A stretch of DNA of 64,000 nt from Caballeronia sp. LZ062. GTDB lineage: Bacteria > Pseudomonadota > Gammaproteobacteria > Burkholderiales > Burkholderiaceae. Under the pieces are notes generated by a model. The model was not told where the DNA came from and made no database searches. It saw nothing but the letters and a program-made list of their open reading frames with translations. Numbering within the stretch: the first letter of the stretch is position 1; every line of letters starts with the position of its first letter. The DNA lies in the NCBI RefSeq assembly GCF_031450785.1, contig NZ_JARTWB010000002.1, forward strand, positions 806,001 through 870,000. The letters are read 5' to 3'. The position numbers and the translations under genes are program-made. This document shows positions 18,711 to 29,384 of this stretch, one piece after another.

Positions 18711-19097
18711 ATGCTGTATTTGAAGACATTGATTATCGTCGTCCAGTTGCTGTCGGCGCTTGGTGTGATTGGGCTCGTGCTGCTCCAACACGGGAAGGGC
18801 GCCGACATGGGCGCCGCTTTCGGCAGCGGCGCGTCGGGGAGTCTCTTCGGCGCGACGGGTTCCGCGAACTTTCTCTCACGTACTACTGCAGTCCTTGCCG
18901 CCATCTTCTTCATCACGACGCTGGCGCTGACGTATCTCGGAAGCTACAAGCCGCAGACGTCGGCTGGTGTGTTGGGTGCTGGCCCGACGTCTGCATCAGC
19001 CCCGGCCGCAGCAGGAAAGAGCGCTTCTGCTCCGGTGACCGCCCCGGCATCGGCTGCGCCTGTGTCGTCCGCGCCGGGCACCGACGTGCCGAAATAA
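18711..19097 (+). CDS. secG: Preprotein translocase subunit SecG
   Basis: 128 residues, inner-membrane partner of SecYE. Two membrane helices (about residues 3-25 and 53-75) flank the conserved LLQHGKGADMGAAFGSGASG loop. The C-terminal 45 residues are an Ala/Ser/Pro-rich tail, longer than in E. coli SecG (110 residues), as is usual in this group. Co-transcribed with tpiA. Confidence 0.95.
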   Translation: MLYLKTLIIVVQLLSALGVIGLVLLQHGKGADMGAAFGSGASGSLFGATGSANFLSRTTAVLAAIFFITTLALTYLGSYKPQTSAGVLGAGPTSASAPAAAGKSASAPVTAPASAAPVSSAPGTDVPK

Positions 19098-19137
19098 ACC
19101 GCCGGAACAAATTTTCGCTAAATTCGTGTTTTGTGCG

Positions 19138-19166
19138 TTGAACAATTCGTAGGACCTAGTTATAAT
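19138..19166 (+). promoter_or_regulatory. Sigma-70 promoter of tRNA-Leu and probably the nuo operon
   Basis: TTGAAC (19138-19143), a 17-base spacer, TATAAT (19161-19166), giving a start about 55 bases before the tRNA. No other strong promoter is evident before nuoA. Confidence 0.85.
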
Positions 19167-19226
19167 TCAAGTCTTGAAGCGATTCGCGGCAATTAAGAAG
19201 TTTGTTTTCCCGGATTGCAGTACAGT

Positions 19227-19311
19227 GCCGACGTGGTGAAATTGGTAGACACGCTATCTTGAGGGGGTAGTGGCGAAAGCTGTGCGAGTTCGAGTCTCGC
19301 CGTCGGCACCA
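19227..19311 (+). tRNA. tRNA-Leu(GAG)
   Basis: 85 nt including an encoded CCA. The acceptor stem GCCGACG pairs with CGTCGGC, the anticodon loop TTGAGGG gives anticodon GAG (19261-19263), a type II variable arm is present, and the T arm has GTTCGAGTC. Reads CUC and CUU. It lies between secG and nuoA, a conserved position in Burkholderiaceae. Confidence 0.97.
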
Positions 19312-19320
19312 AAAGTTATC

Positions 19321-19394
19321 CAATGCCAGCCGCATGCATCGCTTCGGCTGGCATTGTCACTTCTGGAGTACCCTTACGATATCGTTGGTATCGT
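19321..19394 (+). promoter_or_regulatory. Two hairpins between tRNA-Leu and nuoA
   Basis: A perfect 12-bp stem (19321-19332 with 19345-19356, 12-base loop) begins ten bases after the tRNA CCA, with no T run after it. A second, 6-bp ACGATA/TATCGT hairpin follows at 19376-19394. They may steer tRNA 3' processing or protect the nuo message. Confidence 0.55.
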
Positions 19395-19484
19395 GAGCCG
19401 TCCCAAGTGAATCCTGTCGTCGGGTGGTCCGTCCCGGCAAGCATCTCAATCATCACTGACCGAACTACCGATCAGAGGAAAGCC

Positions 19485-19844
19485 TTGAACCTCGCACCCT
19501 ATTACCCCGTCTTCTTGTTTCTTCTGGTGGGCCTTGGTTTAGGTATAGCGCTGGTCAGCATCGGCAAGATTCTCGGTCCCAACAAGCCCGACACCGAAAA
19601 GAATGCCCCGTACGAATGCGGCTTCGAAGCATTCGAAGACGCGCGTATGAAGTTCGATGTGCGCTACTATCTCGTCGCAATTCTTTTCATCATCTTCGAC
19701 CTTGAGACGGCCTTCCTGTTTCCGTGGGGCGTGGCCCTGCGCGACATCGGCTGGCCCGGCTTCATGGCCATGATGATCTTTCTGCTCGAATTCCTGCTCG
19801 GCTTCGCCTACATCTGGAGAAAGGGCGGCCTCGACTGGGAGTGA
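19485..19844 (+). CDS. nuoA: NADH-quinone oxidoreductase subunit A
   Basis: 119 residues, small membrane subunit of complex I with three helices. Starts at a TTG (19485) five bases after AGAGGAA; the upstream extension of the frame runs through the tRNA-nuoA spacer and is not credible. Conserved [20 protein letters not shown] loop and [14 protein letters not shown] motif are present. First gene of a fourteen-gene nuo operon. Confidence 0.95.
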   Translation: MNLAPYYPVFLFLLVGLGLGIALVSIGKILGPNKPDTEKNAPYECGFEAFEDARMKFDVRYYLVAILFIIFDLETAFLFPWGVALRDIGWPGFMAMMIFLLEFLLGFAYIWRKGGLDWE

Positions 19845-19905
19845 CGGGTAGATCACCGGATTCATGGGTGGCTATGGCTGGCTGCTCATCTGGAGTGGAA
19901 ATCAA

Positions 19906-20385
19906 ATGAGTATCGAAGGGGTCTTGAAGGAAGGCTTTGTCACCACCACGGCTGACAAGCTGATCAACTGGACGCGCACCGGCTCCTTGTGGCCGATGAC
20001 GTTCGGTCTCGCGTGCTGCGCGGTCGAGATGATGCATGCGGGCGCCGCCCGTTACGACCTGGACCGCTTCGGCGTGGTGTTCCGCCCGAGCCCGCGCCAG
20101 TCCGACGTGATGATCGTCGCCGGCACGCTGTGCAACAAGATGGCGCCCGCGCTTCGTAAGGTGTACGACCAGATGGCCGAGCCGCGCTGGGTCATTTCCA
20201 TGGGTTCGTGCGCGAATGGTGGCGGCTACTATCACTATTCGTACTCCGTCGTGCGCGGCTGCGACCGTATCGTTCCGGTCGACGTCTATGTCCCGGGCTG
20301 CCCTCCGACGGCCGAGGCGCTGGTCTACGGCGTGATCCAGCTGCAGGCGAAGATCCGCCGCACGAACACCATCGCCCGTCAATAA
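19906..20385 (+). CDS. nuoB: NADH-quinone oxidoreductase subunit B
   Basis: 159 residues, peripheral-arm subunit holding Fe-S cluster N2, the last carrier before quinone. The four ligand Cys lie in [19 protein letters not shown] and [11 protein letters not shown]. The ATG at 19906 is preferred to one 14 codons earlier because GGAGTGGAA precedes it and the family starts MSIEGVL. Confidence 0.97.
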
Positions 20386-20405
20386 AGGCCTGAGCCTCCC
20401 CAACT

Positions 20406-21008
20406 ATGGCAAGCAAACTCGAGACCCTCAAAGCGAACCTCGAGGCGGCGTTTGGCGACCGTCTCCAGAACATCACCGAGTCGCTGGGTCAGGTGACGGT
20501 CGTCGTGAAGGCGGCCCACTATCTTGAAGTCGCGACCCGTCTGCGTGACGACCGCTCGCTCGGCTTCGAGCAGCTCATGGACCTCGCCGGCATCGACTAT
20601 TCGACCTTCGGTGACGGCGTCTACGAAGGCCCGCGCTTCGCGGCCGTCGTGCATCTGCTCTCCATCTCGAACAACTGGCGCCTGCGCGTGCGCGTGTTCG
20701 CACCGGACGACGAAGTGCCGATCATTCCGTCGCTCGTCGATATCTGGTCGTCGGCCAACTGGTACGAGCGCGAAGCATTCGACCTGTACGGCATCGTGTT
20801 CGAAGGCCACCCCGATCTGCGCCGCATTCTCACGGACTACGGCTTCATCGGCCACCCGTTCCGCAAGGACTTCCCGGTGACGGGCTTCGTCGAAATGCGC
20901 TACGACCCGGAAGAGAAGCGCGTCGTGTATCAGCCTGTGACGATCGAGCCGCGCGAAATCACGCCGCGCGTGATCCGCGAAGATCGCTATGGTGGTCTGA
21001 AACATTAA
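20406..21008 (+). CDS. nuoC: NADH-quinone oxidoreductase subunit C
   Basis: 200 residues, the 30-kDa-type subunit of the peripheral arm that helps form the quinone site with NuoD. Shows the conserved FEVVYHLLSI-like [13 protein letters not shown] strand and [31 protein letters not shown] signature (around residues 117-140). Separate from NuoD, unlike the fused enterobacterial NuoCD. Confidence 0.96.
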   Translation: MASKLETLKANLEAAFGDRLQNITESLGQVTVVVKAAHYLEVATRLRDDRSLGFEQLMDLAGIDYSTFGDGVYEGPRFAAVVHLLSISNNWRLRVRVFAPDDEVPIIPSLVDIWSSANWYEREAFDLYGIVFEGHPDLRRILTDYGFIGHPFRKDFPVTGFVEMRYDPEEKRVVYQPVTIEPREITPRVIREDRYGGLKH

Positions 21009-21017
21009 GAGAGCGTC

Positions 21018-22271
21018 ATGGCAGACATCAAGAATTACACGCTGAATTTCGGCCCGCAGCACCCTGCCGCGCACGGCGTGCTGCGCCTCGTGCTCGAACT
21101 CGACGGTGAAGTGATCCAGCGCGCCGATCCGCACATCGGCCTGCTGCATCGCGCGACCGAGAAGCTCGCCGAAACGAAGACCTTCATTCAGTCCGTGCCG
21201 TACATGGACCGTCTCGACTACGTGTCGATGATGGCGAACGAGCACGCCTACGTGATGGCGATCGAAAAGCTGCTCGGCATCGACGTGCCGATCCGCGCTA
21301 AGTACATCCGCGTCCTGTTCGACGAAATCACGCGCGTCTTGAACCACCTGATGTGGATCGGCTCGCACGCACTCGACGTCGGCGCAATGGCGGTGTTTCT
21401 CTACGCGTTTCGCGAGCGCGAAGACCTCATGGACGTCTACGAAGCCGTCTCAGGCGCGCGGATGCACGCGGCGTATTACCGTCCGGGCGGCGTCTATCGC
21501 GACCTGCCTGACGCAATGCCGCAGTACAAGGTCTCCAAGATTCGCAATGCGAAGGCGCTGGAGAAGATGAACGAGAACCGCCAAGGTTCGCTGCTCGACT
21601 TCATCGAAGACTTCTTCAATCGCTTCCCCGGCTATGTCGACGAGTACGAAACGCTGCTCACCGACAACCGCATCTGGAAGCAGCGTCTGGTGGGTATCGG
21701 CGTGGTGGGTCCGGAGCGCGCGTTGCAGCTCGGCATGAGCGGCGCAATGCTGCGCGGCTCGGGCATCGAATGGGACCTGCGCAAGAAGCAGCCGTATGAA
21801 GTCTACGATCAACTGGATTTCGATATTCCCGTTGGCGTGAACGGCGACTGCTACGACCGCTATCTCGTGCGCGTCGAGGAAATGCGCCAGTCCACGCGTA
21901 TCGCCAAACAGTGCATTGCCTGGCTGCGCAAGAATCCCGGCCCTGTGATGGTCGATAATCATAAGGTTGCGCCGCCGTCGCGCGTCGGCATGAAGAGCAA
22001 CATGGAAGAGCTGATTCACCACTTCAAGCTCTTCACGGAAGGCTTCCACGTGCCGGAAGGCGAGACCTACGCCGCCATCGAGCATCCGAAGGGCGAGTTC
22101 GGCATTTATCTCGTGTCGGACGGCGCGAACAAGCCGTACCGCCTGAAGATCCGTGCGCCGGGCTTTGCGCATCTGGCCGCACTGGACGAGATGGCGCGCG
22201 GCCACATGATCGCCGACGCCGTCACGATCATCGGAACGCAAGACATCGTGTTCGGCGAGATTGATCGCTGA
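21018..22271 (+). CDS. nuoD: NADH-quinone oxidoreductase subunit D
   Basis: 417 residues, 49-kDa subunit derived from [NiFe]-hydrogenase large subunits; forms the ubiquinone pocket. Opens with [19 protein letters not shown], which contains the quinone-site His of the GPQHPAAHG loop, then [12 protein letters not shown] and a C-terminal DIVFGEIDR. Nine bases after nuoC. Confidence 0.97.
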   Translation: MADIKNYTLNFGPQHPAAHGVLRLVLELDGEVIQRADPHIGLLHRATEKLAETKTFIQSVPYMDRLDYVSMMANEHAYVMAIEKLLGIDVPIRAKYIRVLFDEITRVLNHLMWIGSHALDVGAMAVFLYAFREREDLMDVYEAVSGARMHAAYYRPGGVYRDLPDAMPQYKVSKIRNAKALEKMNENRQGSLLDFIEDFFNRFPGYVDEYETLLTDNRIWKQRLVGIGVVGPERALQLGMSGAMLRGSGIEWDLRKKQPYEVYDQLDFDIPVGVNGDCYDRYLVRVEEMRQSTRIAKQCIAWLRKNPGPVMVDNHKVAPPSRVGMKSNMEELIHHFKLFTEGFHVPEGETYAAIEHPKGEFGIYLVSDGANKPYRLKIRAPGFAHLAALDEMARGHMIADAVTIIGTQDIVFGEIDR

Positions 22272-22438
22272 GTCCGATACCGCTCGCGCGGCGCGCTCGC
22301 TGGGCGGGCTGCCGTCGCACTGAATTGAGCGGAAAGCGTTGAAGCAATTACAGGAAACCGCAGGACGCCAGGTCTGCCGCAATAAGATGCCCGCGGCAGG
22401 TTTTCGTTCGGTAGGAATTGAAAGAGTCGTGTCTGAAA
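22272..22438 (+). other. nuoD-nuoE spacer with a weak hairpin
   Basis: The widest gap inside the nuo operon (167 bases). CTGCCGC (22374-22380) can pair with GCGGCAG (22393-22399), followed by GTTTTCG. This might lower downstream expression slightly; it is too weak to be called a terminator. Confidence 0.35.
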
Positions 22439-22924
22439 ATGATCTCAGCTGAAGGCCTGAAAGAAATCGATCGTGCGATCGCGAAGTATCCCGCCGAGCA
22501 AAAGCAGTCGGCGGTGATGGCTGCGCTTGCTGTCGCTCAGGAAGAGCACGGATGGCTCTCGCCCGAACTCATGAAGTTCGTCGCCGACTATCTGAGCATG
22601 CCGCCTGTCGCGGTGCAGGAAGTCGCCACGTTCTACACGATGTACGAGCTCGCGCCGGTCGGTAAGCACAAGATCACGCTCTGCACGAACTTGCCCTGCC
22701 AGCTCGGTCCGGACGGCGGCTCGGATAGTGCTGCTCAATATCTCAGGCAGAAGCTCGGCATCGATTTCGGCGAAACCACGCCCGACGGCAAGTTCACGCT
22801 GAAAGAAGGCGAGTGCTTCGGCGCGTGCGGCGATGCACCCGTCGTGCTGGTGAACAACCACCGCATGTGCAGCTTTATGAGCCGCGAGAAGATCGACCAG
22901 TTGCTCGAGGAACTTTCGAAATGA
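22439..22924 (+). CDS. nuoE: NADH-quinone oxidoreductase subunit E
   Basis: 161 residues, 24-kDa subunit with the [2Fe-2S] cluster N1a. Thioredoxin-like fold; ligand Cys in CTNLPCQL and [10 protein letters not shown]. The ATG at 22439 ([14 protein letters not shown]) matches the family start; a TTG seven codons upstream is the alternative. The stop overlaps the nuoF start (ATGA). Confidence 0.95.
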   Translation: MISAEGLKEIDRAIAKYPAEQKQSAVMAALAVAQEEHGWLSPELMKFVADYLSMPPVAVQEVATFYTMYELAPVGKHKITLCTNLPCQLGPDGGSDSAAQYLRQKLGIDFGETTPDGKFTLKEGECFGACGDAPVVLVNNHRMCSFMSREKIDQLLEELSK

Positions 22925-24243
22925 CGTCACTCCACGATCGTCACATCAAGCCGCTGATCCTCGCTGGCCTCAATGGCGAGAACTGGCATCTCGAAGATTA
23001 CGTTGCGCGCGGCGGCTATAAGCAGCTGCGCCGCATTCTGGAAGAGAAGATTCCGGCCGAGCAGGTCATCGCCGACGTGAAGGCGTCGGGGCTGCGCGGC
23101 CGCGGCGGTGCGGGCTTCCCGACCGGCCTGAAGTGGAGCTTCATGCCGCGTCAGTTTCCGGGGCAGAAGTACCTCGTCTGCAATTCGGACGAAGGCGAAC
23201 CGGGCACGTTCAAGGACCGCGACATCCTTCGCTGGAACCCGCACGCGCTGATCGAAGGCATGGCCATCGGCGCGTATGCGATGGGCATCACCGTCGGGTA
23301 CAACTACATCCACGGCGAGATCTGGGAAGTCTATAAGGTGTTCGAAGCGGCGCTTGAAGAAGCGCGCGCAGCCGGCTATCTCGGCGCGAACATCCTCGGC
23401 TCCGGCTTTTCGTTCGAGTTGTACGCTCACCACGGTTACGGCGCATACATCTGCGGCGAAGAAACGGCGCTGCTCGAATCGCTCGAAGGCAAGAAGGGTC
23501 AGCCGCGCTTCAAGCCGCCTTTCCCGGCGAGCTTCGGCGTGTACGGCAAGCCGACCACCATCAACAACACCGAGACGTTCGCTGCGGTGCCATTCCTGCT
23601 GGAAATCGGGCCGCAGAATTACCTCGAAATCGGCAAGCCGAACAACGGCGGCACGAAGATTTTCTCGGTATCGGGCGACGTGAATCGTCCGGGCAACTAT
23701 GAAATTCCGCTCGGCACGCCGTTCTCGACGCTGATGGAATTGGCGGGCGGCGTGCGCGGCGAGTCGATCAAGGCGGTGATTCCGGGCGGATCGTCCGCGC
23801 CGGTGGTGCCGGGCGAGATGATGCTCGCGACCGACATGGACTACGATTCGATCGCGAAAGCCGGTTCGATGCTCGGTTCGGGCGCGGTCATCGTCATGAA
23901 CGAAACGCGCTGCATGGTGCGTTCGTTGCTGCGCCTGTCCTACTTCTATTACGAAGAGTCGTGCGGTCAGTGCACGCCTTGCCGCGAAGGCACGGGCTGG
24001 CTGTATCGCGTGGTGCATCGCATCGAGCACGGCCTCGGCCGCAAGGAAGACCTGGATCTGCTGAACTCGGTCGCCGAAAACATCATGGGCCGCACGATCT
24101 GCGCGCTCGGCGATGCGGCGGCCATGCCGGTGCGCGGCATGCTGAAGCACTTCTGGAACGAATTCGAATATCACGTCGAGCACAAGCACTGTCTCGTCGG
24201 CGGGCACGCGCATCATGCGGCGTCCGAGGCGCTTACCGCGTAA
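22921..24243 (+). CDS. nuoF: NADH-quinone oxidoreductase subunit F
   Basis: 440 residues, 51-kDa subunit that oxidises NADH via FMN and cluster N3. NADH/FMN-binding glycine-rich [16 protein letters not shown] and [14 protein letters not shown] near residues 60-100; the [4Fe-4S] Cys are in [12 protein letters not shown] and a later TICALGD. Start fixed by the ATGA overlap with nuoE. Confidence 0.97.
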   Translation: MTSLHDRHIKPLILAGLNGENWHLEDYVARGGYKQLRRILEEKIPAEQVIADVKASGLRGRGGAGFPTGLKWSFMPRQFPGQKYLVCNSDEGEPGTFKDRDILRWNPHALIEGMAIGAYAMGITVGYNYIHGEIWEVYKVFEAALEEARAAGYLGANILGSGFSFELYAHHGYGAYICGEETALLESLEGKKGQPRFKPPFPASFGVYGKPTTINNTETFAAVPFLLEIGPQNYLEIGKPNNGGTKIFSVSGDVNRPGNYEIPLGTPFSTLMELAGGVRGESIKAVIPGGSSAPVVPGEMMLATDMDYDSIAKAGSMLGSGAVIVMNETRCMVRSLLRLSYFYYEESCGQCTPCREGTGWLYRVVHRIEHGLGRKEDLDLLNSVAENIMGRTICALGDAAAMPVRGMLKHFWNEFEYHVEHKHCLVGGHAHHAASEALTA

Positions 24244-24292
24244 TCAGGCGCACAGTCAGTTGCGCGAAAGAGGTTGAGGACCATTCCCCATC

Positions 24293-26629
24293 ATGGTTGA
24301 ACTAGAAATTGACGGCAAGACGGTCGAGGTGCCCGAAGGCAGCATGGTGATCCAGGCTGCGCACAAGGTCGATACGTACATTCCTCACTTCTGCTATCAC
24401 AAGAAGCTGTCGATCGCGGCGAACTGCCGGATGTGCCTCGTCGAAGTCGAGAAGATGCCGAAGGCCGTTCCCGCGTGCGCCACGCCCGTGTCGGCCGGCA
24501 TGGTCGTGCGGACCGCCTCCGACAAGGCCGTGAAGGCGCAACAGTCGGTGATGGAATTCCTGCTGATCAATCACCCGCTGGATTGCCCGATCTGCGATCA
24601 GGGCGGCGAGTGCCAGTTGCAGGATCTGGCCGTGGGCTACGGCAAGTCTCAATCGCGCTACAACGAAGAAAAGCGCGTGGTGTTCCACAAGAACGTGGGT
24701 CCGCTCATCTCGATGGAAGAGATGACGCGCTGCATCCACTGCACGCGCTGCGTGCGCTTCGGCCAGGAAGTCGCCGGCGTCATGGAGCTCGGCATGCTGG
24801 GCCGCGGCGAGCATTCGGAAATCACGTCGTTCGTCGGCAAGACGGTGGATTCGGAACTGTCGGGCAACATGATCGACCTGTGCCCGGTCGGCGCGCTCAC
24901 GAGCAAGCCGTTCCGCTATAGCGCGCGGACGTGGGAACTGTCACGCCGCAAGTCGGTGAGCCCGCACGATTCCGTCGGCGCGAATCTGGTTGTTCAGGTC
25001 AAGAACAACCGCGTGATGCGCGTTCTGCCGATGGAGAACGAAGCCATCAACGAATGCTGGATCTCGGACAAAGACCGTTTTTCGTACGAAGGCCTGAATA
25101 GCGACGACCGTCTGACCGTGCCGATGCTCAAGCAGGGCGGCAACTGGGTCGAAACGGACTGGCAGACTGCGCTCGAGTACGTGGCAAAGGGCATCAAGGG
25201 CATCAAGGCGGATCATGGCGCGAACGCAATCGCCGCGCTCGCGACGCCGCATAGCACTGTCGAAGAACTCTATCTGCTGAAGCAGTTCGCGGAAGGCGTC
25301 GGCTCGCCGAACGTCGATTTCCGTCTGCGTCAGAGCGACTTTTCCGCGCCGGTGGGCGCGGGCGCGCCGTGGCTCGGTGTGAAGATCGCGGACCTGTCGA
25401 ACGTCGATACGGCATTCGTCATCGGCTCGTTCCTGCGTCGCGATCATCCGCTCTTCGCCGCGCGCCTGCGTCAGGCTGCGAAGAACGGCGCGATGCTCAC
25501 GTTCCTGAACGCGAGCAATGACGACTCGCTGATCCCGACCGCGCATCGTCTGGTCGCTGCGCCCTCGGCGTGGCTGGATCAGCTCGCGGGCATCGCGGCG
25601 GCGGTTTCCGAAGCGCGCGGCGTCGCGCTGCCGGACGCGTTCGCAGGTCGCGAAGTGTCTGCTGCCGCGAAAGATGTAGCTGCTTCGTTGTCGGCGGGCG
25701 AAAAGCGTGTCGTGCTGCTCGGCAATGTCGCGGTCCAGCACCCGGACTTCGCGCAGATTCAGGCTGCGGCGCAGTGGATCGCCGACAACACCGGCGCGAC
25801 GCTCGGCTTCCTGACCGAAGGCGCGAATTCGGTGGGCGGTTATCTCGTCGATGCGCTGCCGGGCGAAGGTGGTCTCGACGCCCGCGCGGTGTTCGAACAG
25901 CCGCGCAAGGGCTACGTGCTCCTCAACGCGGAGCCGGAACTCGATGCTGCGAACCCGGCGCAGGCCGTCGCGGCGCTGAAGGCGGCCGAGATGGTGGTCG
26001 TGATGTCGCCGTTCAAGCACGGCATGGAATACGCCGACGTGCTGCTGCCCATCGCGCCGTTCACGGAGACGTCGGGCACGTTCGTCAACGCGGAAGGCAC
26101 GGCGCAGTCGTTCAACGGCGTCGTCCGCGCACTCGGCGACACGCGTCCGGGCTGGAAGGTATTGCGCGTGCTGGGTACGATGCTCGGCCTGCCGGGCTTC
26201 GAATTCGACACGGCTGAGGAAGTGCGCGTCGCGGCGCTCGGAAAGGGCGATTTGACGGCGCGTCTGTCCAACAAGACGACGGTCGCAGCGAAGCGCGCTT
26301 CGTCGAGCATTTCGGTGAAGGGCGGCTTCGAGCGTCTCGCCGATGTGCCGATCTATCACGCCGACCCGCTCGTGCGCCGCGCGCCGTCGTTGCATCTGAC
26401 GGCAGCGGCACGCGACGCGAATGTCGCCGGCCTGCCGACGACGCTCTTCGACAAGCTCGGCCTGAAGGACGGCGATGCCGTGCGGATCAAGCAAGGCGAT
26501 CTGTCGGTGGTGATGCCTGCGGTTCGCGACGCGAACCTGGCGGAAACGGTGGTCCGCGTGTCGGCGGCTACCGCGGCTGGCGCCGCACTCGGCGGCCTGT
26601 TCGGTGAACTGGTAGTGGAGAAGGCGTAA
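24293..26629 (+). CDS. nuoG: NADH-quinone oxidoreductase subunit G
   Basis: 778 residues, largest peripheral subunit. The N-terminus has ferredoxin-like Fe-S ligands ([20 protein letters not shown]), a [14 protein letters not shown] segment for N4/N5 and [13 protein letters not shown], followed by a molybdopterin-oxidoreductase-like domain that no longer carries molybdenum. The last Ala/Val-rich third is typical of betaproteobacterial NuoG. GAGGTTGAGGA precedes the ATG; its stop overlaps the nuoH start by one base (TAATG). Confidence 0.96.
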   Translation: MVELEIDGKTVEVPEGSMVIQAAHKVDTYIPHFCYHKKLSIAANCRMCLVEVEKMPKAVPACATPVSAGMVVRTASDKAVKAQQSVMEFLLINHPLDCPICDQGGECQLQDLAVGYGKSQSRYNEEKRVVFHKNVGPLISMEEMTRCIHCTRCVRFGQEVAGVMELGMLGRGEHSEITSFVGKTVDSELSGNMIDLCPVGALTSKPFRYSARTWELSRRKSVSPHDSVGANLVVQVKNNRVMRVLPMENEAINECWISDKDRFSYEGLNSDDRLTVPMLKQGGNWVETDWQTALEYVAKGIKGIKADHGANAIAALATPHSTVEELYLLKQFAEGVGSPNVDFRLRQSDFSAPVGAGAPWLGVKIADLSNVDTAFVIGSFLRRDHPLFAARLRQAAKNGAMLTFLNASNDDSLIPTAHRLVAAPSAWLDQLAGIAAAVSEARGVALPDAFAGREVSAAAKDVAASLSAGEKRVVLLGNVAVQHPDFAQIQAAAQWIADNTGATLGFLTEGANSVGGYLVDALPGEGGLDARAVFEQPRKGYVLLNAEPELDAANPAQAVAALKAAEMVVVMSPFKHGMEYADVLLPIAPFTETSGTFVNAEGTAQSFNGVVRALGDTRPGWKVLRVLGTMLGLPGFEFDTAEEVRVAALGKGDLTARLSNKTTVAAKRASSSISVKGGFERLADVPIYHADPLVRRAPSLHLTAAARDANVAGLPTTLFDKLGLKDGDAVRIKQGDLSVVMPAVRDANLAETVVRVSAATAAGAALGGLFGELVVEKA

Positions 26630-27693
26630 TGGGCTTGTTCGATACGATCAACGCAGGCGGCACGCAGCTTCTGGGCGTTGCCTGGCCGACCGTGTGGGCG
26701 CTCGTGCGCATCGTCGTGGTCGCGGTGGTGATCCTGCTGTGCGTCGCGTACCTGATTCTCTGGGAGCGCAAGCTCATCGGCTGGATGCACGTGCGTATCG
26801 GCCCGAACCGGGTCGGCCCGGCAGGCTTGCTGCAGCCGATCGCGGACGTGCTGAAGCTGCTGCTGAAGGAAGTCATTCAGCCGACGCAGGCGAGCAAATG
26901 GATCTACGTCATCGCGCCGATCATGACCGTGGTGCCGGCCTTCGCTGTCTGGGCGGTGATTCCGTTCCAGGCGAAAGCCGTGCTCGGCAACATCAACGCG
27001 GGTCTCCTGTACATCATGGCGATCTCGTCGATCGGCGTGTACGGCGTGATTCTCGCGGGCTGGGCGTCCAACTCGAAGTACGCGTTCCTCGGCGCCATGC
27101 GCGCGGCGGCGCAGATGGTGTCCTACGAAATCTCGATGGGCTTCGCGCTCGTCGTGGTGCTGATGGTCGCGGGCACGCTGAACATGTCGGATATCGTCGC
27201 TTCGCAGCAGCGCGGCATCTTCGCGGGCTTCGGCGTGAACATCCTGTCGTGGAACTGGCTGCCGCTTCTGCCGATGTTCGTCGTGTACTTCATCTCGGGC
27301 ATCGCTGAAACGAACCGTCACCCGTTCGACGTGGTGGAAGGCGAATCGGAAATCGTTGCGGGTCACATGATCGACTACTCGGGCATGGCGTTCGCGCTGT
27401 TCTTCCTCGCCGAGTACATCAACATGATCGTGATCTCGGCGATCGCGACGACCCTGTTCCTGGGCGGCTGGGACGCGCCGTTCGGCTTCCTGTCGTTCAT
27501 CCCGGGCGTGTTCTGGTTCGTGCTCAAGGTTTTCTTCCTGCTGTCGGTCTTCATCTGGGCCCGCGCGACGTTCCCGCGCTACCGCTATGACCAGATCATG
27601 CGTCTCGGCTGGAAGGTGTTCCTGCCGGTCTCGGTAGTGTGGGTGGTCGTGATCGGCTTCTGGATCATGTCGCCGCTCAACATCTGGAAGTAG
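26629..27693 (+). CDS. nuoH: NADH-quinone oxidoreductase subunit H
   Basis: 354 residues, membrane subunit at the junction with the peripheral arm, about eight helices. Conserved [20 protein letters not shown] and the acidic quinone-site loop [20 protein letters not shown], split here over residues 222-242, are present. Confidence 0.97.
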   Translation: MGLFDTINAGGTQLLGVAWPTVWALVRIVVVAVVILLCVAYLILWERKLIGWMHVRIGPNRVGPAGLLQPIADVLKLLLKEVIQPTQASKWIYVIAPIMTVVPAFAVWAVIPFQAKAVLGNINAGLLYIMAISSIGVYGVILAGWASNSKYAFLGAMRAAAQMVSYEISMGFALVVVLMVAGTLNMSDIVASQQRGIFAGFGVNILSWNWLPLLPMFVVYFISGIAETNRHPFDVVEGESEIVAGHMIDYSGMAFALFFLAEYINMIVISAIATTLFLGGWDAPFGFLSFIPGVFWFVLKVFFLLSVFIWARATFPRYRYDQIMRLGWKVFLPVSVVWVVVIGFWIMSPLNIWK

Positions 27694-27728
27694 TCGGACG
27701 AACCCAGGACAAGAGCGGACCAAACATC

Positions 27729-28217
27729 ATGAACGCAATTCAGAACTTCTTTAAGACCTTCTTCCTGACCGAACTGCTGAAGGGTCTCGCGCTGACGGGC
27801 CGTTACACGTTCCAGCGCAAGATCACGGTGCAGTTCCCGGAAGAAAAGACGCCGGTGTCGCCGCGCTTTCGCGGGCTGCACGCGCTGCGCCGCTATGAAA
27901 ACGGCGAAGAGCGATGCATCGCGTGCAAGCTGTGCGAAGCAGTGTGCCCGGCACTTGCGATCACCATCGAATCGGAAACGCGCGCGGACAACACGCGCCG
28001 CACGACGCGCTACGACATCGACCTGACCAAGTGCATCTTCTGCGGCTTCTGCGAAGAGAGCTGCCCGGTCGATTCGATCGTCGAGACGCACATCCTCGAA
28101 TATCACGGCGAAAAGCGCGGCGATCTGTACTTCACGAAGGACATGCTGCTAGCAGTGGGCGATCGCTACGAGACGGAAATCGCCGCATCGAAGGCGGCTG
28201 ACGCGCCTTACCGTTGA
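27729..28217 (+). CDS. nuoI: NADH-quinone oxidoreductase subunit I
   Basis: 162 residues, 23-kDa subunit with two [4Fe-4S] clusters (N6a and N6b). Ligand motifs [12 protein letters not shown] and [12 protein letters not shown] are both complete. The ATG at 27729 begins [19 protein letters not shown]; an upstream in-frame ATG lies within nuoH and is rejected. Confidence 0.97.
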   Translation: MNAIQNFFKTFFLTELLKGLALTGRYTFQRKITVQFPEEKTPVSPRFRGLHALRRYENGEERCIACKLCEAVCPALAITIESETRADNTRRTTRYDIDLTKCIFCGFCEESCPVDSIVETHILEYHGEKRGDLYFTKDMLLAVGDRYETEIAASKAADAPYR

Positions 28218-28342
28218 TGCGAAGCGGATGCCGGCGTCGCCGCCGGCGTCCAAGTCGAAGCGATTTTGTTGTTGCTGTTGGCGCGTTGCGCCGCGCGCTG
28301 ACACACCCTGCCTGATGATGGCCTAACGATGAACCGGTAATC

Positions 28343-29041
28343 ATGGAATTCACAACCGTACTGTTCTATATCTTCGCGCTGCTGTTGACCGTGTCCGCGC
28401 TGAAGGTGATCACCTCGCGCAATCCGGTGTCTTCCGCGCTCTTTCTCGTGCTCGCGTTCTTCAACGCGGCCGCGATCTGGATGCTGCTGCAAGCCGAATT
28501 CCTCGCGATCCTGCTGGTTCTCGTGTATGTCGGCGCGGTGATGGTGCTCTTCCTCTTCGTCGTGATGATGCTCGACATCAACATCGACGTCCTGCGGCGC
28601 GACTTCCGGCGTTTCGTGCCGCTCGCGACCATCGTGGGCGCGATCATCGTCATCGAAACGGCGCTGATTCTGTGGCACGGCTACGGCGCGACCGTTACGC
28701 CGCTGCGCGACGCCGGCACGGCTGCCGCGGGCGCGGGTGTGAGCGGCGCGGCGCTGATGCCGAATACGCAGCTCATCGGCAAGGTCATTTACACGGACTA
28801 CATCTTCGCGTTCGAAATCGCGGGTCTCGTGCTGCTGGTGGCGATCATTGCCGCCATCTCGCTCACGATTCGCGACAAGAAGGACAAGAAGACGCAAACC
28901 GTCAGCAAGCAAGTCAAGGTTCGCCGTCAGGACCGTGTGCGCCTCGTGAAGATGCCGGCCGAAACGCAGGCGCCGGATGCATCGGTGGAACCTGCCGTGA
29001 CCGGCAACATCGGCGCAGGCGTCGTGGATAACAAGGGCTGA
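28343..29041 (+). CDS. nuoJ: NADH-quinone oxidoreductase subunit J
   Basis: 232 residues, membrane subunit with five helices; [19 protein letters not shown] and [19 protein letters not shown] are hallmark helices (the latter holds the pi-bulge helix TM3). The C-terminal 50 residues are basic and extend past the last helix, longer than in E. coli. Confidence 0.95.
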   Translation: MEFTTVLFYIFALLLTVSALKVITSRNPVSSALFLVLAFFNAAAIWMLLQAEFLAILLVLVYVGAVMVLFLFVVMMLDINIDVLRRDFRRFVPLATIVGAIIVIETALILWHGYGATVTPLRDAGTAAAGAGVSGAALMPNTQLIGKVIYTDYIFAFEIAGLVLLVAIIAAISLTIRDKKDKKTQTVSKQVKVRRQDRVRLVKMPAETQAPDASVEPAVTGNIGAGVVDNKG

Positions 29042-29061
29042 GCGCGAAGGAGAGAACAAAC

Positions 29062-29367
29062 ATGTTGAGTCTTGCCCATTACCTCGTGCTCGGCGCGATC
29101 CTTTTCGCGATCAGCATCGTCGGCATCTTCCTGAACCGCCGCAACGTCATCATCATCCTGATGGCCATCGAATTGATGCTGCTCGCGGTGAACACCAATT
29201 TCGTCGCGTTCTCGCACTATCTGGGCGACGTGCACGGCCAGATTTTCGTGTTCTTCGTCCTGACCGTGGCCGCTGCGGAAGCCGCGATCGGTCTCGCGAT
29301 TCTCGTGACCCTGTTCCGTAGCCTCGACACGATCAACGTCGAGGACCTCGATCAGCTCAAAGGTTAA
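29062..29367 (+). CDS. nuoK: NADH-quinone oxidoreductase subunit K
   Basis: 101 residues, three-helix antiporter-like membrane subunit. Conserved Glu residues are in [12 protein letters not shown] and [18 protein letters not shown] precedes the ATG. Confidence 0.97.
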   Translation: MLSLAHYLVLGAILFAISIVGIFLNRRNVIIILMAIELMLLAVNTNFVAFSHYLGDVHGQIFVFFVLTVAAAEAAIGLAILVTLFRSLDTINVEDLDQLKG

Positions 29368-29384
29368 TTTCAGGCTAGGCTGTT

